A stretch of 64,000 bases of DNA from Amaurobius ferox (GCA_951213105.1 OX578138.1:95712914-95776913), one strand, 5' to 3'. Counted from the stretch's first letter, positions 21,474 through 33,550 are shown. Notes: generated by a model not told the origin, from the sequence alone. A program made the numbers and translations.

Positions 21474-23100
21474 CTCATGTATTCATGAGGAAATCTCGCC
21501 TGGGTGGAGGAAAACATTGCTTTTTGCTCAGCTCCGAGCGACAGACTGAGGTGTGTATAAAGAAAAGAACGTAGGAGCTTATATTTTTTACTTGCATAGT
21601 ACAGAGAAGGTATTGATTTCCTGAAAATACGATATTGTAAACGTAAAAGACCTTCTGAACGCGATTATTTTTTTTTTAAATACAGCGGTTCTCTAATTTT
21701 AGTGCACTGACCATTATATGAAAATTTCAAGTGTTATCTCACTATGGGCATTTAAGAGGCCCAAGTAATATTACTTCATATTATCTTTAAAATTAAAAAA
21801 AATAAAATTTAATTATGAAATTCTTTTATTAAATATTTAATAGAATAAGTATGACACATGTCTATTTTTAATTAAATTAATTCCATATAAATACAATTTA
21901 AAATCTAACTGTGGGTGTGTTTGTTTATTTGTTTGTCTCCTCATCAGGAAAGAACGGCTGTACCAAATTTCATGAAATTTTGGGTTGCCGTAAAATAGTC
22001 TCACCTGAAACATAGTCTAAGTCTTGAGTTTTTAGGACCAGGCAAGCCAAAAATTAATAAAAAACAACCTCCCATACAGATAGCATTATGCAGACCATTT
22101 TGTTTCTGGAAATTTATTTGACAAAAAAATGGAACATTACTAAATAACGGAATTAAACCTAAAGACTTTATGAAGCAGACGATTTTATTTGTTCTTTCCG
22201 ATTTAAATAATTACATTTTTTGAACTCGTATAAATTCATAAATAATTTTTTAACTCATATAAAAATTTAGCCAATTGTTGAAACCATTTTAGTGCTTTCA
22301 ATTTGGCATATGTTGATTCAATATAACATCACTTATATTTTGACATATATTGAATAAATTTCATATTTTGTATATATTTGCTTCCAAACAGGACCTGGAA
22401 GTTTTTTCTTCAGATCAGCTGATCAGAGTTGATTTAACGAACAAAATAACTTAACACCAATATTCAGCAGCCCACGTTTGATGATGATTCCTTCATTCGA
22501 GTTATTGCAGAGATTTGTCAAAGTTTACTGACAAGTTTATAGGGCTTTAATCCCAAATCTCTGGTGAGACTTCTGTAAACAGTTCTGACGCTAATATTAC
22601 ACCCTTTTGAATGAATAAATAATTTAATTTTGATGCCCGGCAGTATGTACATTCCACAGTATGTACATTCCTCATTCAGTAGCTAAAATCACACGTATCT
22701 TGATATTTTTTCATCGTGTTATGGATATAAGTATTGTTCATGTTCAATTTTATGCAGAGGTTCAATAATATTCTCATGTAGGTTGATCACAATTTTTGAC
22801 CTGTAAATAACAGTGAATGATGTTTTGGTCAATTTTTCACAATAGAGAAAATATGTACACATCCTCTCAGTTTGTACCGGCCACACAATAAGTTACCGTA
22901 AGCCTTAGGATTGGTTGCATGGTCTGGACCTTTACATCCTCTCAGTGTGTAAACCAAAAACAAACTGAAGTATGTATGCTTCTACCAGTTCTACCAACAT
23001 CTGCCTCTGTAAGATGTTGCTACACAGACAGTAATATGAACAATATGGACAACAAATTATTCCATCTGAAGTAATATCTTAATACGAACGTGTGGTCTTA
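21474..23100. other. Non-coding module G of copy 2
   Basis: Aligns with 1-2,110 and 48,670-50,640. It lacks both the 5S-headed SINE of copy 1 and the headless SINE of copy 4, which makes it the empty-site reference for both. No gene recognised. Confidence 0.6.
22860..22946 (+). mobile_element. 63-bp SINE-tail insertion with 12-bp target duplications
   Basis: A 63-base insert (22,872-22,934) is flanked by CATCCTCTCAGT at 22,860-22,871 and 22,935-22,946. The insert has the tail phrase CCGGCCACACAATAAG and GGTCTGGACC, which matches monomers of the SINE-tail array at 43.9-44.3 kb. Copy 4 has the same insert at about 50,412-50,480, and copy 1 has no such insert at its corresponding CTATCAGTGTGTAAACC. 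It appears to be an extremely 5'-truncated SINE. Confidence 0.7.
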
Positions 23101-25269
23101 CACTTTTGTAAATATGTCTAGTACATTAATTTTGTTATATATTAAGTTTTGTCTTTTTCACTTTTCAATTTTTACTAAATAAACTTATATACATTCACGT
23201 GTTCGTATGTTAGAATAGCTGAATATTTAAAATGTCATCGAATTTACAGTTTTTCAATTATTTTAATTATACTCGTTAATTAATATTTTGGTTCCAGTAA
23301 CTATAAAGTCTCTAATATTCGCATAAAATGTGAAACTTCGCCCAAAACGTATGTTTCTTCGTGTATATGCATTGATTACGTGGAATATTTCCTGAAAATT
23401 ATTACAGAAAATAGTCTGGAGGTAAAGTTCTGGCCCGTTTGTTCGAGCTACGTGATGAAGTGAAGTTGTTTCTTCTCTATTCTAAATTCGAATAAAAAGA
23501 ATGTTTAAATGACTTCTTATGTCTATCAGTTCTTGCTTATTTAGCACATATTTTTTTCCTTTTTGAATGAACTTAACATTAGTCTTTATTTTTCCTCTGG
23601 GGAAAGGGGTCGCATACATATAGCATGAGTATAAAGGGACCGCGAGTCGATGAAGTTTGGGAACCCCTGGTTTAGGGGTTACAAAATTATATTACAGTCC
23701 GAATGCGGGATAAGAAGCAACTGTGCATTAGCCAAGTAAGGTCGTTTAGAGAGGATATTATATTGTTACTTTTTTTCTATCAGCTATGACCATAATTCGG
23801 ACCAGTTTTTCAGATTTATTTATAGCCAATTGATAATAACGTTAACTAGACGAAATCGTGTAATTTATAAAGTGCAATTTTCGAATATTTTTGGTACATA
23901 TTGACCTGCATCAATTTACTGGTAATAATACCCTTTTAATATTTTGTAATATAATCTGGAAGTAGATATTGTTATCTGTTTGGGACATAACTACAAACGG
24001 GCCAAATAGCTGTCATCGAAACATTCACCTATGACTTGCCGGTCTATAAATTAAATATAGTGAAATTCAAACTTGAATAGATAGAATTAGTGCCAATATG
24101 CACCAAAAAGTTATTTCATATTTGAAATTTTCTAGCTTATTTAGCACCTGCAGAAATAGTGATTTGGAATGAAACCATGTGTTTAAAAATTTACCTCTCC
24201 CCTTTTTCACACCTTACAACATAGTTGAAAAGTGTTTAATATAAATAAAACAAATTAATGTAGTATTGTGATAATTTTAAAAATATTACCTTGGAATATG
24301 TATCGCATTTTAGAGATGTTTAAATAAAATTGCATTGGAGTTGGAAAATGTTTCATAATCAATTCTTTATGCATGATTGATATTTCTTGTTAAAATTTTA
24401 CAACATATTTGAAAAGTGTTTATAACGTTGTTCATTCAATCTGTCTGTCTGTCCGTTTGCAAGATAACTGCCGTAGAAATGACTTTCAAAATTAAATTTT
24501 AGTATGTTGTTGAAACGGGCTCTGGGACATAAGGGAATGTAAATGAATAATATCACCCAATTTGTTTTGGAATAAACCCGGGTTGAAAAAACGAAATACA
24601 TTGAAATCTATTGGACCTATTTTTTTTGCGAGTTTAAAATTCAAAAATTGCTTCAAAAATTTTGATAAATTTTCAAAGTATCCTATAAAATATATATAAA
24701 AAAAAATCTGCAAAATATGTTATGTCACAATCATGATTTCTAAAGTTCTTTTTAATTTCTATTTAATGCTGCATCCGTCCTACAACCGCTTTATTTTTTC
24801 CTGTGCAGCTTTATTCTCAGGCAACGCATTAACAATATTTGAATTTCACTAACGTAAAATTATTTAGATCTGGAGTCTGAATTATTGCTGAGATGAATGA
24901 AACAATCATTGATTTTACACAGAGAAGCAGACGATTCTATAATATTCCGTTTTTCGATGAAGTTTTAAGCAGAGTACTTCTTAGAAAGTACTTTTCCTTC
25001 TTTGTTTTAAGTAAAATAAATGATTGTTTTATTGTGATAATTTTTAAAATTATGAATGAAAAGAATGACAAAAGTTTATGAACGAACTTGTTTACGCTGT
25101 ACTTAAATAAACGGGTTAGTTATGTCGAAATTTGAAGTCATTCTTGTATCCTAAGTGTACACCTATGACTCCAAAGGATACGTTGTAACAGTATATATGC
25201 ATTCATATGTAAGTATATTATATTCTTCATAGAGTTTTTGCCAGAACAATTCGAAGTATGCATGAGATT
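23101..25269. other. Non-coding module H of copy 2
   Basis: Collinear with 50,641-52,960 of copy 4 and diverged from 38,140-39,830 of copy 3. It contains one arm (24,390-24,720) of the inverted repeat seen in copies 1 and 3, with the same CTGTCTGTCTGTCCG tract. The small ORFs (24,398-24,713 minus, 24,893-25,081 plus) have no recognisable product. Confidence 0.55.
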
Positions 25270-26480
25270 GTGTGTGGTAATAGGGTGCAGACCAGCCTGC
25301 TATACATGTTGTTTAAAAACTACTGAACGACAAAATATCTCTGGAACGATTGGTCGCACACAGATTGTTCAAATAAGGAAATACTTCTAATAAGATAAAT
25401 TTTCCGACTGCGAAATTTTGGGTCACGAAGCATGCTTCGAAATTTTTTTTTATATAAAATATAATTTACATTAAGGTCACCATATAGCGAAGTTTTAGCT
25501 AGATAATTGCTCTTTATATATTTATTTATAGAACTCTTGAAAGTTAATTCCGGAACTGAAATGTGTCAAAGTAATAAGCGTTAATATAATTTCACTCCAA
25601 CAAAACAAGTGATCAAAGGATAGATTTTATGGATCGCATGAAATTTGAATTACGTTAGAAGAAATTTATCTTCGAAAATTGACATGTGTACACTAAAAGT
25701 GTAAGTTCTTAAATGGAAGTTTTTGATTTATATATATATATACAGTCTTTAGAAAAAGTCTAAGAAAGTCTTGAATTATCCGAAAAAAATTTTAATTAAT
25801 AATAACGTTGATATTTGTTTTTGATCGTATTGACAATAGAACTTCTTTATTTGACTAATTGGGCTATGAAAAAATATTTTTTAACCGAAAAACATTTCTA
25901 AGCGGCTGTTTCGAGAGTTACATTTTATACCCTTTAAATACAAATAATGTCACATGATCCAAATTTTCATGCAATTATAGTCCACTTTAATTAAAACATT
26001 TATTATAATAGAATCATGGGTATATGACCCATCGTTCAGAAGGTATTTAGTCGTGAAATTATTTAAAACATTTTGTAATATAAGATCACAAAAAATTTAG
26101 AGTACAAACATATGCTTATTTATAAATTAGATGCAAGGAGCAAGATCGTTTTACCATATTTATCTCCATTCAATTTTAAATACCACTCCAATATTGCATA
26201 ACTTTAATCATGGACCAGTTCCGCTTTCTTTTTAAATCGATCTATCATGACCACTTTGTATTAGATAGACCTAACGTGTGCACTCATGGACCTCTCTTAG
26301 TAATTGGGGTTCTTAAGAACTGTCTTAGGAACCCTCTGTACAACTTTTCCTATCCGCATCCAAATGCAAATGATATGAATGGAATAAATAGCTGTCGGTA
26401 TTACAGTAGAAAATGTAAGAATTTTAGAATTTAATTATCAATTCTACTGACACTAAACGAACAGACACTTAATATGTAAC
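25270..26480. other. Non-coding module I of copy 2
   Basis: Aligns with 8,111-9,260 and 52,920-54,170. A 74-codon ORF at 26,210-26,434 shares the THGPLLVIGV...RNPLYNFS stretch with copies 1 and 4. The hairpin GGGTTC(T/C)TAAG / CTTAGGAACCC at about 26,308-26,334 has one mismatch here. No known family. Confidence 0.5.
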
Positions 26481-27699
26481 TATAATTACCGTAACCGGTC
26501 AAATGACAGGTTTTTAGATTACGACTTTCTTCTTTTATTGATTGCAGGTAATATTGAATTTTTAATGAAATATTATACAAAATTTAACGTAATAGTTTTC
26601 ATTCGGTTTCCAAAAGTCGATGTTCTTCTTCTATTCTGCATGTTCTCCCAGATGTAGCACCTATTGACATTTCTTCCCAAACAGTACCATAAATCGAAAT
26701 ATTTTGCTTATATTTCATTCTCATCTTCAGAACTTGTGAGCAATGTCATCCTTTTTCGTCGTCTTCGTATTATATTCACAATATTCTCGTCTTCATCGTC
26801 GGTATTAGAAGGCTTGCACTCAGTGTCTAATACATCATTATCATTTTCCAATAATATATCATCACTTTCAGAAAGTTGACCTTCTTTAATTTTCGAAAAC
26901 TCTCCTCCTCATTTTCATCAGTTCATTTCATCAGTTCATTTTCACAGTTATTTATTTCATCTAAGAACTTGGTGTGCCTTGAATGTTTTAACAAATTTTC
27001 ACTGTAAAGATTAGAGATGGATTTCCGTTGTAAAAATAAAATATAAAATAACTGGTAAATACATCTTAATTTTTGTCACCTTCTCTTGCAACTCGAAATT
27101 TTACACATTTTATTAAAATTTGGATACACAATTATTTTAAATTGAACTTTCTACGAAACTGTCCTAGCAGAAATTTTCTGAAAACTGATGAAAATAAGTT
27201 GTTATATGACAATTCCGATAACCTTATAAGGCAATACATTTTTCTTCCGGTCAAATGACCAGTCGTGGTAGTTGACGGTAGACTATGTATCTTTATCATA
27301 CAAACACAAGAAAAAAATAAATAAAACATTGATTGTATACATTTAATAAAAAAAGTCATGACGTCAATTGCGAAATAGGGATAATATAAAATGCGAAATT
27401 TCTAATCAGAAATTTGCAACCGGTCATTTGAACGGTCTTTGGTGTTAAATACAACCCAAAAATTTTATATAGCATTATTCTACTTTAGTGTTTGTTTGAA
27501 ACTATGGGATGTGATACTAATTGGTATGCAGGATGCGTTTCATGACTCCAAAATATACACATATATAAAAACAATGGAGGGCAGAGTAAATAACAGACTA
27601 AAAATATAGTGGAACAAAGAAAAATCCCTGGACGAATCTCATCCCCTTTCGTGTTTTTATGATGAAATGTGGCCGACATTGATAAAAAAAACTGAATTT
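26481..27699 (-). pseudogene. piggyBac-like transposase N-terminal relic, copy 2
   Basis: On the minus strand between about 26,910 and 26,640 the frame reads an acidic stretch (SESDDILLENDNDV), then TDDEDENIVNIIRRRRKRM, then after a frameshift ISIYGTVWEEMSIGATSG. The same layout occurs in copies 1 and 4. The DDD catalytic core of piggyBac transposases is not present. To the right, CCGGTCAAATGACC (27,248) and ACCGGTCATTTGAACGG (27,420) form a spaced palindrome pair 172 bases apart, which could be subterminal repeats of the element. The position corresponding to the LTR insertion of copy 4 (about 27,383/27,384) is uninterrupted. Confidence 0.55.
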
Positions 27700-27941
27700 T
27701 TTCTTTGTGTTAAGAGGGCGCCACTGAATTATATAACAATTCTGCAAACAACATGTAATGTGGAAAGGTCATTTAGCACCCTCAGGCGGGCGAAGACATC
27801 GTTAAGGAGCACAGTGAACGTCTTTCAAGTTTGTTCTTACTAAACGTTCATAGAGACAGAATAAAAGAGCTGAATTTTGAAGAATTGGCTATAGCTAAAA
27901 CCAAACGAAATCTGCAGTTTGTTTTCTCTGGAAAGTACTAG
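27700..27941 (+). pseudogene. hAT transposase C-terminal relic
   Basis: The plus strand encodes the hAT dimerisation region: TTCNVERSFSTLRRAKTSLRST, followed after one frameshift by ERLSSLFLLNVHRDRIKEL, with a stop at 27,939-27,941. The CNVERSFSTLRR motif is diagnostic of the C-terminus of hAT transposases (zinc finger MYM-type 1-like/52 kDa repressor-like group). The BED finger and catalytic domain are absent. About 320 bases further on, a C-rich run with ATATTGGCGCCCATGCCC (about 28,300) may belong to its 3' end. It joins directly onto module J. Confidence 0.85.
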
Positions 27942-28894
27942 ATATCTATCATGGTGGAAGTAACTTTTCCCATCACAATGTTCTAAACTGTATTTATAAC
28001 TTTAATTGTATAGTGCAGTTCCATTGTCACTTCTGCGTTGGCAAATAAAATAACTCTAACAACATTTAATTAATTTGAAATGTAGTTCTCATATACCATC
28101 ATCATGGATATAATTTAAATTTTCAGTGACAGTTTTTTAAATCAGCTAAATCATTTAACTCTTCAGTTTCCTCTTTGCAACTTGAAAAATAAATTTAATG
28201 AATAGAGCAGAAAAATTGATAGCTCTTGATATACCTTTAATATTTTAAAATAAGGTATTTGTTAGCTAATTATACCCCCCCCACCCCGTAAAAGTACTCA
28301 TATTGGCGCCCATGCCCACGAGAAATGACAGCGAAAGTATAGGTCACGGACTGTGAAAATTGGAAATTCCCTTTGCTTGTATGACAAATATAACATAAAT
28401 TGGGAACAGGAATTTTGAATACGTATCAGTATTTAATCCCCCTTCTTTAGTATGTAATCCCTATTCTTGAGTATTTGATTCCCATCTCTCAGTATTTGAT
28501 CCGGTGATTCAGTGTTAACAGCGACAGTTTAATTTACGGGATATGAAAATTGGGATTTTTTTTCCTTCTTTTACTAAATAACATTACACAAATTGGATAA
28601 AAATAAACTAGACAAAGTTTACTAGTAGTTATATTCTCTCAATAAATTATGTCCAATATGGGGAAAACATTATTTAATTGCAATGAACAAGAATTGCTAT
28701 CTACAAATAGCAAATCACCCCAACAGTTATGTATGTTTAATCGTTATAAAATGAGGAAGATATACATATAATATAATTTATTTATGTAATAATCTGTAAT
28801 ATTCAGAATATTCCTAGAGAAGGTTTTACTCTCGTAATGTGCTTTTCCTTTCTTAACGTATATACGAGTAGAGTAAAACTTATTTTTATTTCAG
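27942..28894. other. Unassigned sequence right of the hAT relic
   Basis: Includes the possible hAT 3' end near 28,270-28,320 and, from about 28,660, sequence like 4,770-4,900 and 40,300-40,450 ending in a pyrimidine-rich TTATTTTTATTTCAG that looks like a splice acceptor. No ORF of note. Confidence 0.4.
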
Positions 28895-29120
28895 CGGGAG
28901 ACGCCAATCAGTAACGACAGCATTCCTGGGCAACTCCGCATACAGTCAGAATAGAATTCCCGACCACGAGATCACGACCCAACAACCCCAAGTCGGTCCC
29001 GCAATGTGGAAACGGACGACCCAGGCCGAAAAAACCAAAGAAAGGAATAACCACCAGAGTCGCTTTGTCGAGGATCATCTCGACTGGAAGTTTCAAAATT
29101 ACAAACACTGGTATACTCAT
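28895..29120 (+). other. GC-richer island after a splice acceptor-like site (copy 3)
   Basis: Starts right after TTTTTATTTCAG and is clearly richer in G+C than its surroundings. One plus frame is open for about 75 codons (from CGGGAGACGCC to a stop near 29,127), and the peptide GPAMWKRTTQAEKTKE aligns with the islands at 15.6 and 41.9 kb. The antisense ORF 28,908-29,120 is equally long. It might be a relic exon, but no homologue is known to me. Confidence 0.35.
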
Positions 29121-30117
29121 TTAACATGACAAAACATACATACATAAATACCAAAACAATGCGATCTGCAATACAAAAGTACAACCACTGATGTACTGAC
29201 TAAATAAAAAAACAATATTCTTAATAGTAACCTGCAATTACAAGAAGAACCTCAGATGTTTCAAAATACAGAGCAAAAGTCGTAAATTCAGTTGAAAATA
29301 ACACTTGTCTAAATTTTGACATAATAGAAGGTAACCTTAATTAGCATGAGGTGTAAATAACAAGTCAAAGTTTAACATATATTATTCATCATATAATTAT
29401 ATTAAAAACATTATAGCATCTTTAATCATCAAAGACAAGAATTGATTAGTTCAAAAGCGCTTCAAGAGAAGTATGGGTTGCACATAATTGTTATAAATTA
29501 CTTTTCTAAAACTTTAAAAACCTAATAAGTTGAAAGACCCTAAAATCAGTAAAAAGTTCAAAATGACTAAAAATGTAATCAAGATTCATAAGTTCATTTC
29601 CTTTTGAAGTAGGCTACTCATTACAGCTTTAATTCCTTTCTGAGTCTTGTGACCTCTACACAAATTAATCAATGAAACTTGTTAGTAATAAATGGAAAAT
29701 AATTCTTTCCGAATTTCTTTCCGGAGTTCATAATCATAGATATTGTGCTGTATTGTTCCTATGTCTTGTTGACAAGAGCGGGCTGTAATACAGGGAAAGT
29801 AAAATTATGAAACGACCCGATAACAGAGCAAGATAGAAGTAAAAAAAATAAATCATTATCTAATTTTTAATAATCGACAATAAATATGTTCCAGATATTT
29901 ACAAACTATCAAGAACAGGAAACAAATATACTTGTAAATTGTTATCGAGATAAATTATATTAAATTCTATTAGAGAATCATAATAAAATCACTTAAAAAC
30001 ACAGTATATTTAACATATATTGCGCATTTGAGTAATATATATTGCATGGAAAGCAGAAAGAAACACTTTAAAAGAATGATCATCATTTTTTTTTTAATTT
30101 ATACGAGACAATATCAA
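29121..30117. other. Non-coding module B of copy 3
   Basis: Aligns with 15,791-16,790 and 42,060-42,930 with frequent substitutions and small indels. AT-rich, no recognised feature. Confidence 0.5.
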
Positions 30118-30840
30118 AAAATTGCCAGAAAATTGACAAAAAATTGATTATTGCCATTTTTCAAATTGTTGAATTCTTTTATTTTAAGAGTCGTCCCTCC
30201 ACAGTTCATACATCGCTGTTACAATTCTTTGATATATGCCCAAATTTTGAACATTTGTAACAAATCGTAGGTCTCAGGTATTCCCTAAGATCTACACGAC
30301 ATCAACCTATATACAGTTTCTTTTCCTTAATAACAATATTGAAGGACACTGGATCCATTGCAACAATCCAATTTGTACCTCTTCTCCCTTTAAGGAATAT
30401 CTCACTTCAATCTCTGATTCAACTGTGAACTTTGAATTTTGTTCCACTAAAGCCGTTTTTATTTTTTCGTTGTCAAAACCATCTTCTACATTGTACAGAA
30501 TAATCTGTGGTTTCCTTTTTACCGGTCTTTGGATGTTAAAATCTTTATTTAATTCATCAATTTTTCGGAATTCTTCAATCAATTTATCCATACCCTCCTG
30601 TTTTGGGGATTCCACCAGGATACCCCCCCTACTAAACTTCTGAAGTCGATTTCGCCCCTCAGATATGAGTTCAGAGGGGAGCCCCCCGACCACGAAAAGG
30701 TATCGACTTCCGGACCAGACTTAGGCAAGATTTTCACAGTAAGCAAAAAAAAAATTCACCGCAACCTCTCGCTCTTTATAAGCACCATAATAGCACAATA
30801 ATAATAATTTAATTTTCCACTGGTTCCCGGGGGGGGGGGG
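30118..30840 (-). mobile_element. 5' end fragment of a non-LTR retrotransposon
   Basis: Copies 2 and 4 are continuous where this copy carries about 720 extra bases: ...ATCAA at 16,795 is followed directly by GACATAG...ACAGCATATT, whereas here the sequence is interrupted from about 30,118 to a G12 run at 30,829-30,840. On the minus strand the insert starts with C12, then a short leader, then a gag-like ORF1, and breaks off after a zinc knuckle. No 3' end or poly(A) is present, so it is a 3'-truncated or rearranged piece. Confidence 0.7.
30200..30725 (-). pseudogene. Non-LTR retrotransposon ORF1 (gag-like), partial and frameshifted
   Basis: The open frame runs from a stop near 30,723 and includes 30,307-30,693. 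It reads SRYLFVVGG, then FSRGGILVESPKQE, then a middle region with PQIILYNVEDG and YSLKGEEVQ, a layout typical of ORF1 RNA-binding proteins of arthropod Jockey/I-group elements. After a frameshift, REYLRPTICYKCSKFGHISKNC contains a CX2CX4HX4C zinc knuckle at about 30,210-30,290. The first ATG lies inside the domain, so the original start is lost. Inactive. Confidence 0.7.
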
Positions 30841-31560
30841 TGACAGCATATTATAAAAAATGAATGCCTAAACAAAACATCATCTAGCCATAAGAATTCC
30901 GAAAAAAATATATTTGCTAAAAATATTAAATTGAAATTTACAAATGGAAATGCATAAATAAAAGCAATTAAAAATAAAACCAAAAATTTAAATGAATTAC
31001 ATTGTGTGGTCAAATATTATGAAAGCCGTTATTATAAAGGGAAATCAATTATTTAAACCAAACATTTAATTTGCACTGGAATTCCGATGAAGTAAATATT
31101 TTACGAATTGTTACTGAAGCGATAAACATAAATGAAATGCATTAAAAATTCTCTATATGAATGAAACACGTTTTAAACCAACTTAATGGTAATAACATTT
31201 TAATATTGTAATACTTTTTAATTTATTCAGCTAATATTCTATATTCTGGCATGAATTAAAATGTTTATAAAGGTATGCCATACCTTCAGATTGTGTAGCT
31301 CACATGTATTTTTTATACAATTATATATCCAAAAATTATAGCTAAGGAGCTATATACGAGTAAATGCTGTATAATATGCAATTCTTTAAAACATTGAATA
31401 AAAAAGTCTGGACATTTACATAAATAACTATTGTGTACCAATATTCAATATTCATAAATGAAACAAAGTTTTCAATCCAAGATTTTACAACTAGTATCAT
31501 CGATCTCTGTCTTAAATATAAAATTAAATTATGAATTTGGTGCACAAACAGAAACAGTAG
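30841..31560. other. Non-coding module B of copy 3, right part
   Basis: Resumes alignment with 16,806-17,290 and with 42,930-43,590. It includes a segment (31,325-31,545) that copy 4 has at about 43,420-43,590 but copy 2 has lost. No gene recognised. Confidence 0.5.
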
Positions 31561-32830
31561 TTGAACTTAATTGAAGTTTATTAATTACATTGCGTTGTAA
31601 CGGGAAATGCCGCTTTAACCCAACATATTATCCTTAGCGCGAGTTTCTGTAAAATAATATTTATTAACATAATGAAACTCAATTAATTGCGCCATTTTTA
31701 ACTTTAAAAATAACATTATTTATTACGAACATTCTCTTAATTAGTAAATTATTACAACAATATATCTCATATTATTTTACGGAGGAGATTTGACATGTGA
31801 GTTAAGGTAAATTCTATTTATCAAAATGGTCTATTTCCTGCTACAATAATTGATAAGCACATACATTCAATTTCTCTTGCAAATTGGGCACACAGCTCAT
31901 ACGTTGATTCAGTTTCATTTCTCGTACTCTCTCTGGTATTCTTACATCCATGTATATCGTACTGGCAGACAACAATGCGGACAAGACCTACCTTTCAGTT
32001 TACATGTTTAATTCCGCACCACTGGAAATCGTCCACAGACGATCCAGCTCAGTCCAAGGAGGAAGACAAGCGCATCGAGCCGGTCCCTGCGACCAAGAAT
32101 AGACTCAAAGTCAGCATAGAGCAAAGAGTCCCAAAACCGTACACACCATACCCCCACGGAACAGCAGGGGAACCTGATATCCAGAGACTCGCGGCTCCAG
32201 GGAAACTAGGGAGTCATCAGGGAAGCTTCCCTAATTGAAGAAACCTGACCTGCAAAACGCAGCAACTCTAAATGGAGTGCAGGAGCAACCATGTGGAACG
32301 GGAGATGATTATAAATGTCGAATGCAGTGACTATTTTATGTATCCAAAATAACCAAGTTCAATGTTGCAAAGAAAATTTTGATAATTTTTTAGAGGATTT
32401 CGACTTTCTGCCCCTCAGTAGTTATGCAGAGGCAGTATAAAACTTAATAAGGCTCTGTATTTTTTATCCAGTGTAAATAACTTCATATTGAAAATAACCA
32501 TTTACGTTAGGCTTCACTAATGATAATAATAAATATTGGCCTTTAATAAAAAAAAAAACTTAATTTAATAAAAAATAAAATATAGCAGTGTTAAAAGTTG
32601 TAAAGATATCAATTTTAATCGCTACCAAAACTGTTTGCTTATTATTTGCCAAATCCATTGTTTTTATACACCTTTTTCAAAAATATCCTTTTACAGGGTT
32701 CATACCCATTTTTCAAAATAGTAAAATATGTATTATGCAACACATAATAATTAACCACAATACAAAAAATAAGGTAGTTTAGTCAATCTAATATACAACA
32801 TTTAGAAGATGGAAATGGATGGAATATGAT
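31561..32830. other. Unique stretch with a GC-rich island (31,975-32,290)
   Basis: Mostly AT-rich with no match seen elsewhere in the window. The island at 31,975-32,290 holds an 87-codon plus ORF (31,975-32,238) rich in Pro, Lys, Glu and Arg (for example DDPAQSKEEDKRIEP). It is preceded by a pyrimidine-rich tract ending in TACCTTTCAG. Composition resembles an exon or UTR, but no domain is recognised and there is no second copy to test conservation. Confidence 0.3.
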
Positions 32831-33099
32831 GTTTTTTTTTGGAATCTCATCGAGTCACCCGAACATAAACTCAATTACGCAATCGATCATTTTATTGGAA
32901 AAAAAATGTGAAAATAATCGTTTAGAGATTTATGCCGAATGACAACTTTTTAAGGAACGAATGTATTACCTTCATGAGGAAAGCGATGGAAATTTTAATG
33001 TACATTACACGCGGTCTAAAATCTCCTTTGTCACGTTGATTTGATTGGCAATACCGTGCATGCGGCCTTAAATTTACATTGCCTTAGACAGAAATGCAA

Positions 33100-33550
33100 A
33101 TTACGCAAATTCCGTAATCCGTAGTATGAGGTTATATCCCGTAGAATCTACGAAGAATCCGTTGGAATCGGCATTTCTGGTCTTGAGTTGGATCAGTGAG
33201 AATCGTCGTTTGCGGGCGTGATTTTCACAATCGCGAGGGAACTGATGGATTACCAGATGAATGAGAACTCCGATCTCAAAATTAGTGCCTCTTTTCAAAT
33301 TCGAAACATTTTCGGAAAATTCGTGAACGATTTCCGTTTCCATGATGTTTTCGGAACTTCTGTAACCATCGTGTTTGGCGAATTTTCTCCTCAACATCCA
33401 TGCGTAAACATACGTATTGCTTCATTTTCAAAGCATATTTCCTTGTTTTATAGCGTGGAATACACGTATAGAGGAGTTATCTTGATCTCAGGGTTGAAGA
33501 ATAAAAATCTTTACATTTTTGTCCATTTAAAAGTATTTCGTATAGAATAA
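33100..33550 (+). other. ORF region of unknown nature in tandem unit, first copy
   Basis: A 110-codon plus ORF (33,218-33,550) and a 98-codon minus ORF (33,101-33,397) overlap. In the second tandem copy the plus frame stays open for 78 codons (35,373-35,609) while the minus frame gains a stop (CGATTGTTAAAA instead of CGATTGTGAAAA). The plus frame shares ENSDLKISASFQIRNIFGKF between copies. No family is recognised, and the copies are too similar for frame conservation to prove coding. Confidence 0.25.

Larger units (their letters stand above)
14861..28894. repeat. Segmental duplication, copy 2
   Basis: This block and 40,840-55,024 start at the same sequence (ACAGGTCTTAAGCACCT at about 14,862 and 40,841) and stay collinear to the LTR insertion at 55,025. 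Samples at 18,421, 19,321, 20,401 and 23,221 gave 4 mismatches in 240 bases. The offset grows from about 25,979 to 27,245 to 27,640 because copy 4 carries extra insertions. Module order is A (14.9), B (15.6), C (17.3), SINE and D (18.7), E/F (20.0-21.4), G (21.5), H (23.1), I (25.3), J (26.5), hAT relic (27.7). Confidence 0.85.
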
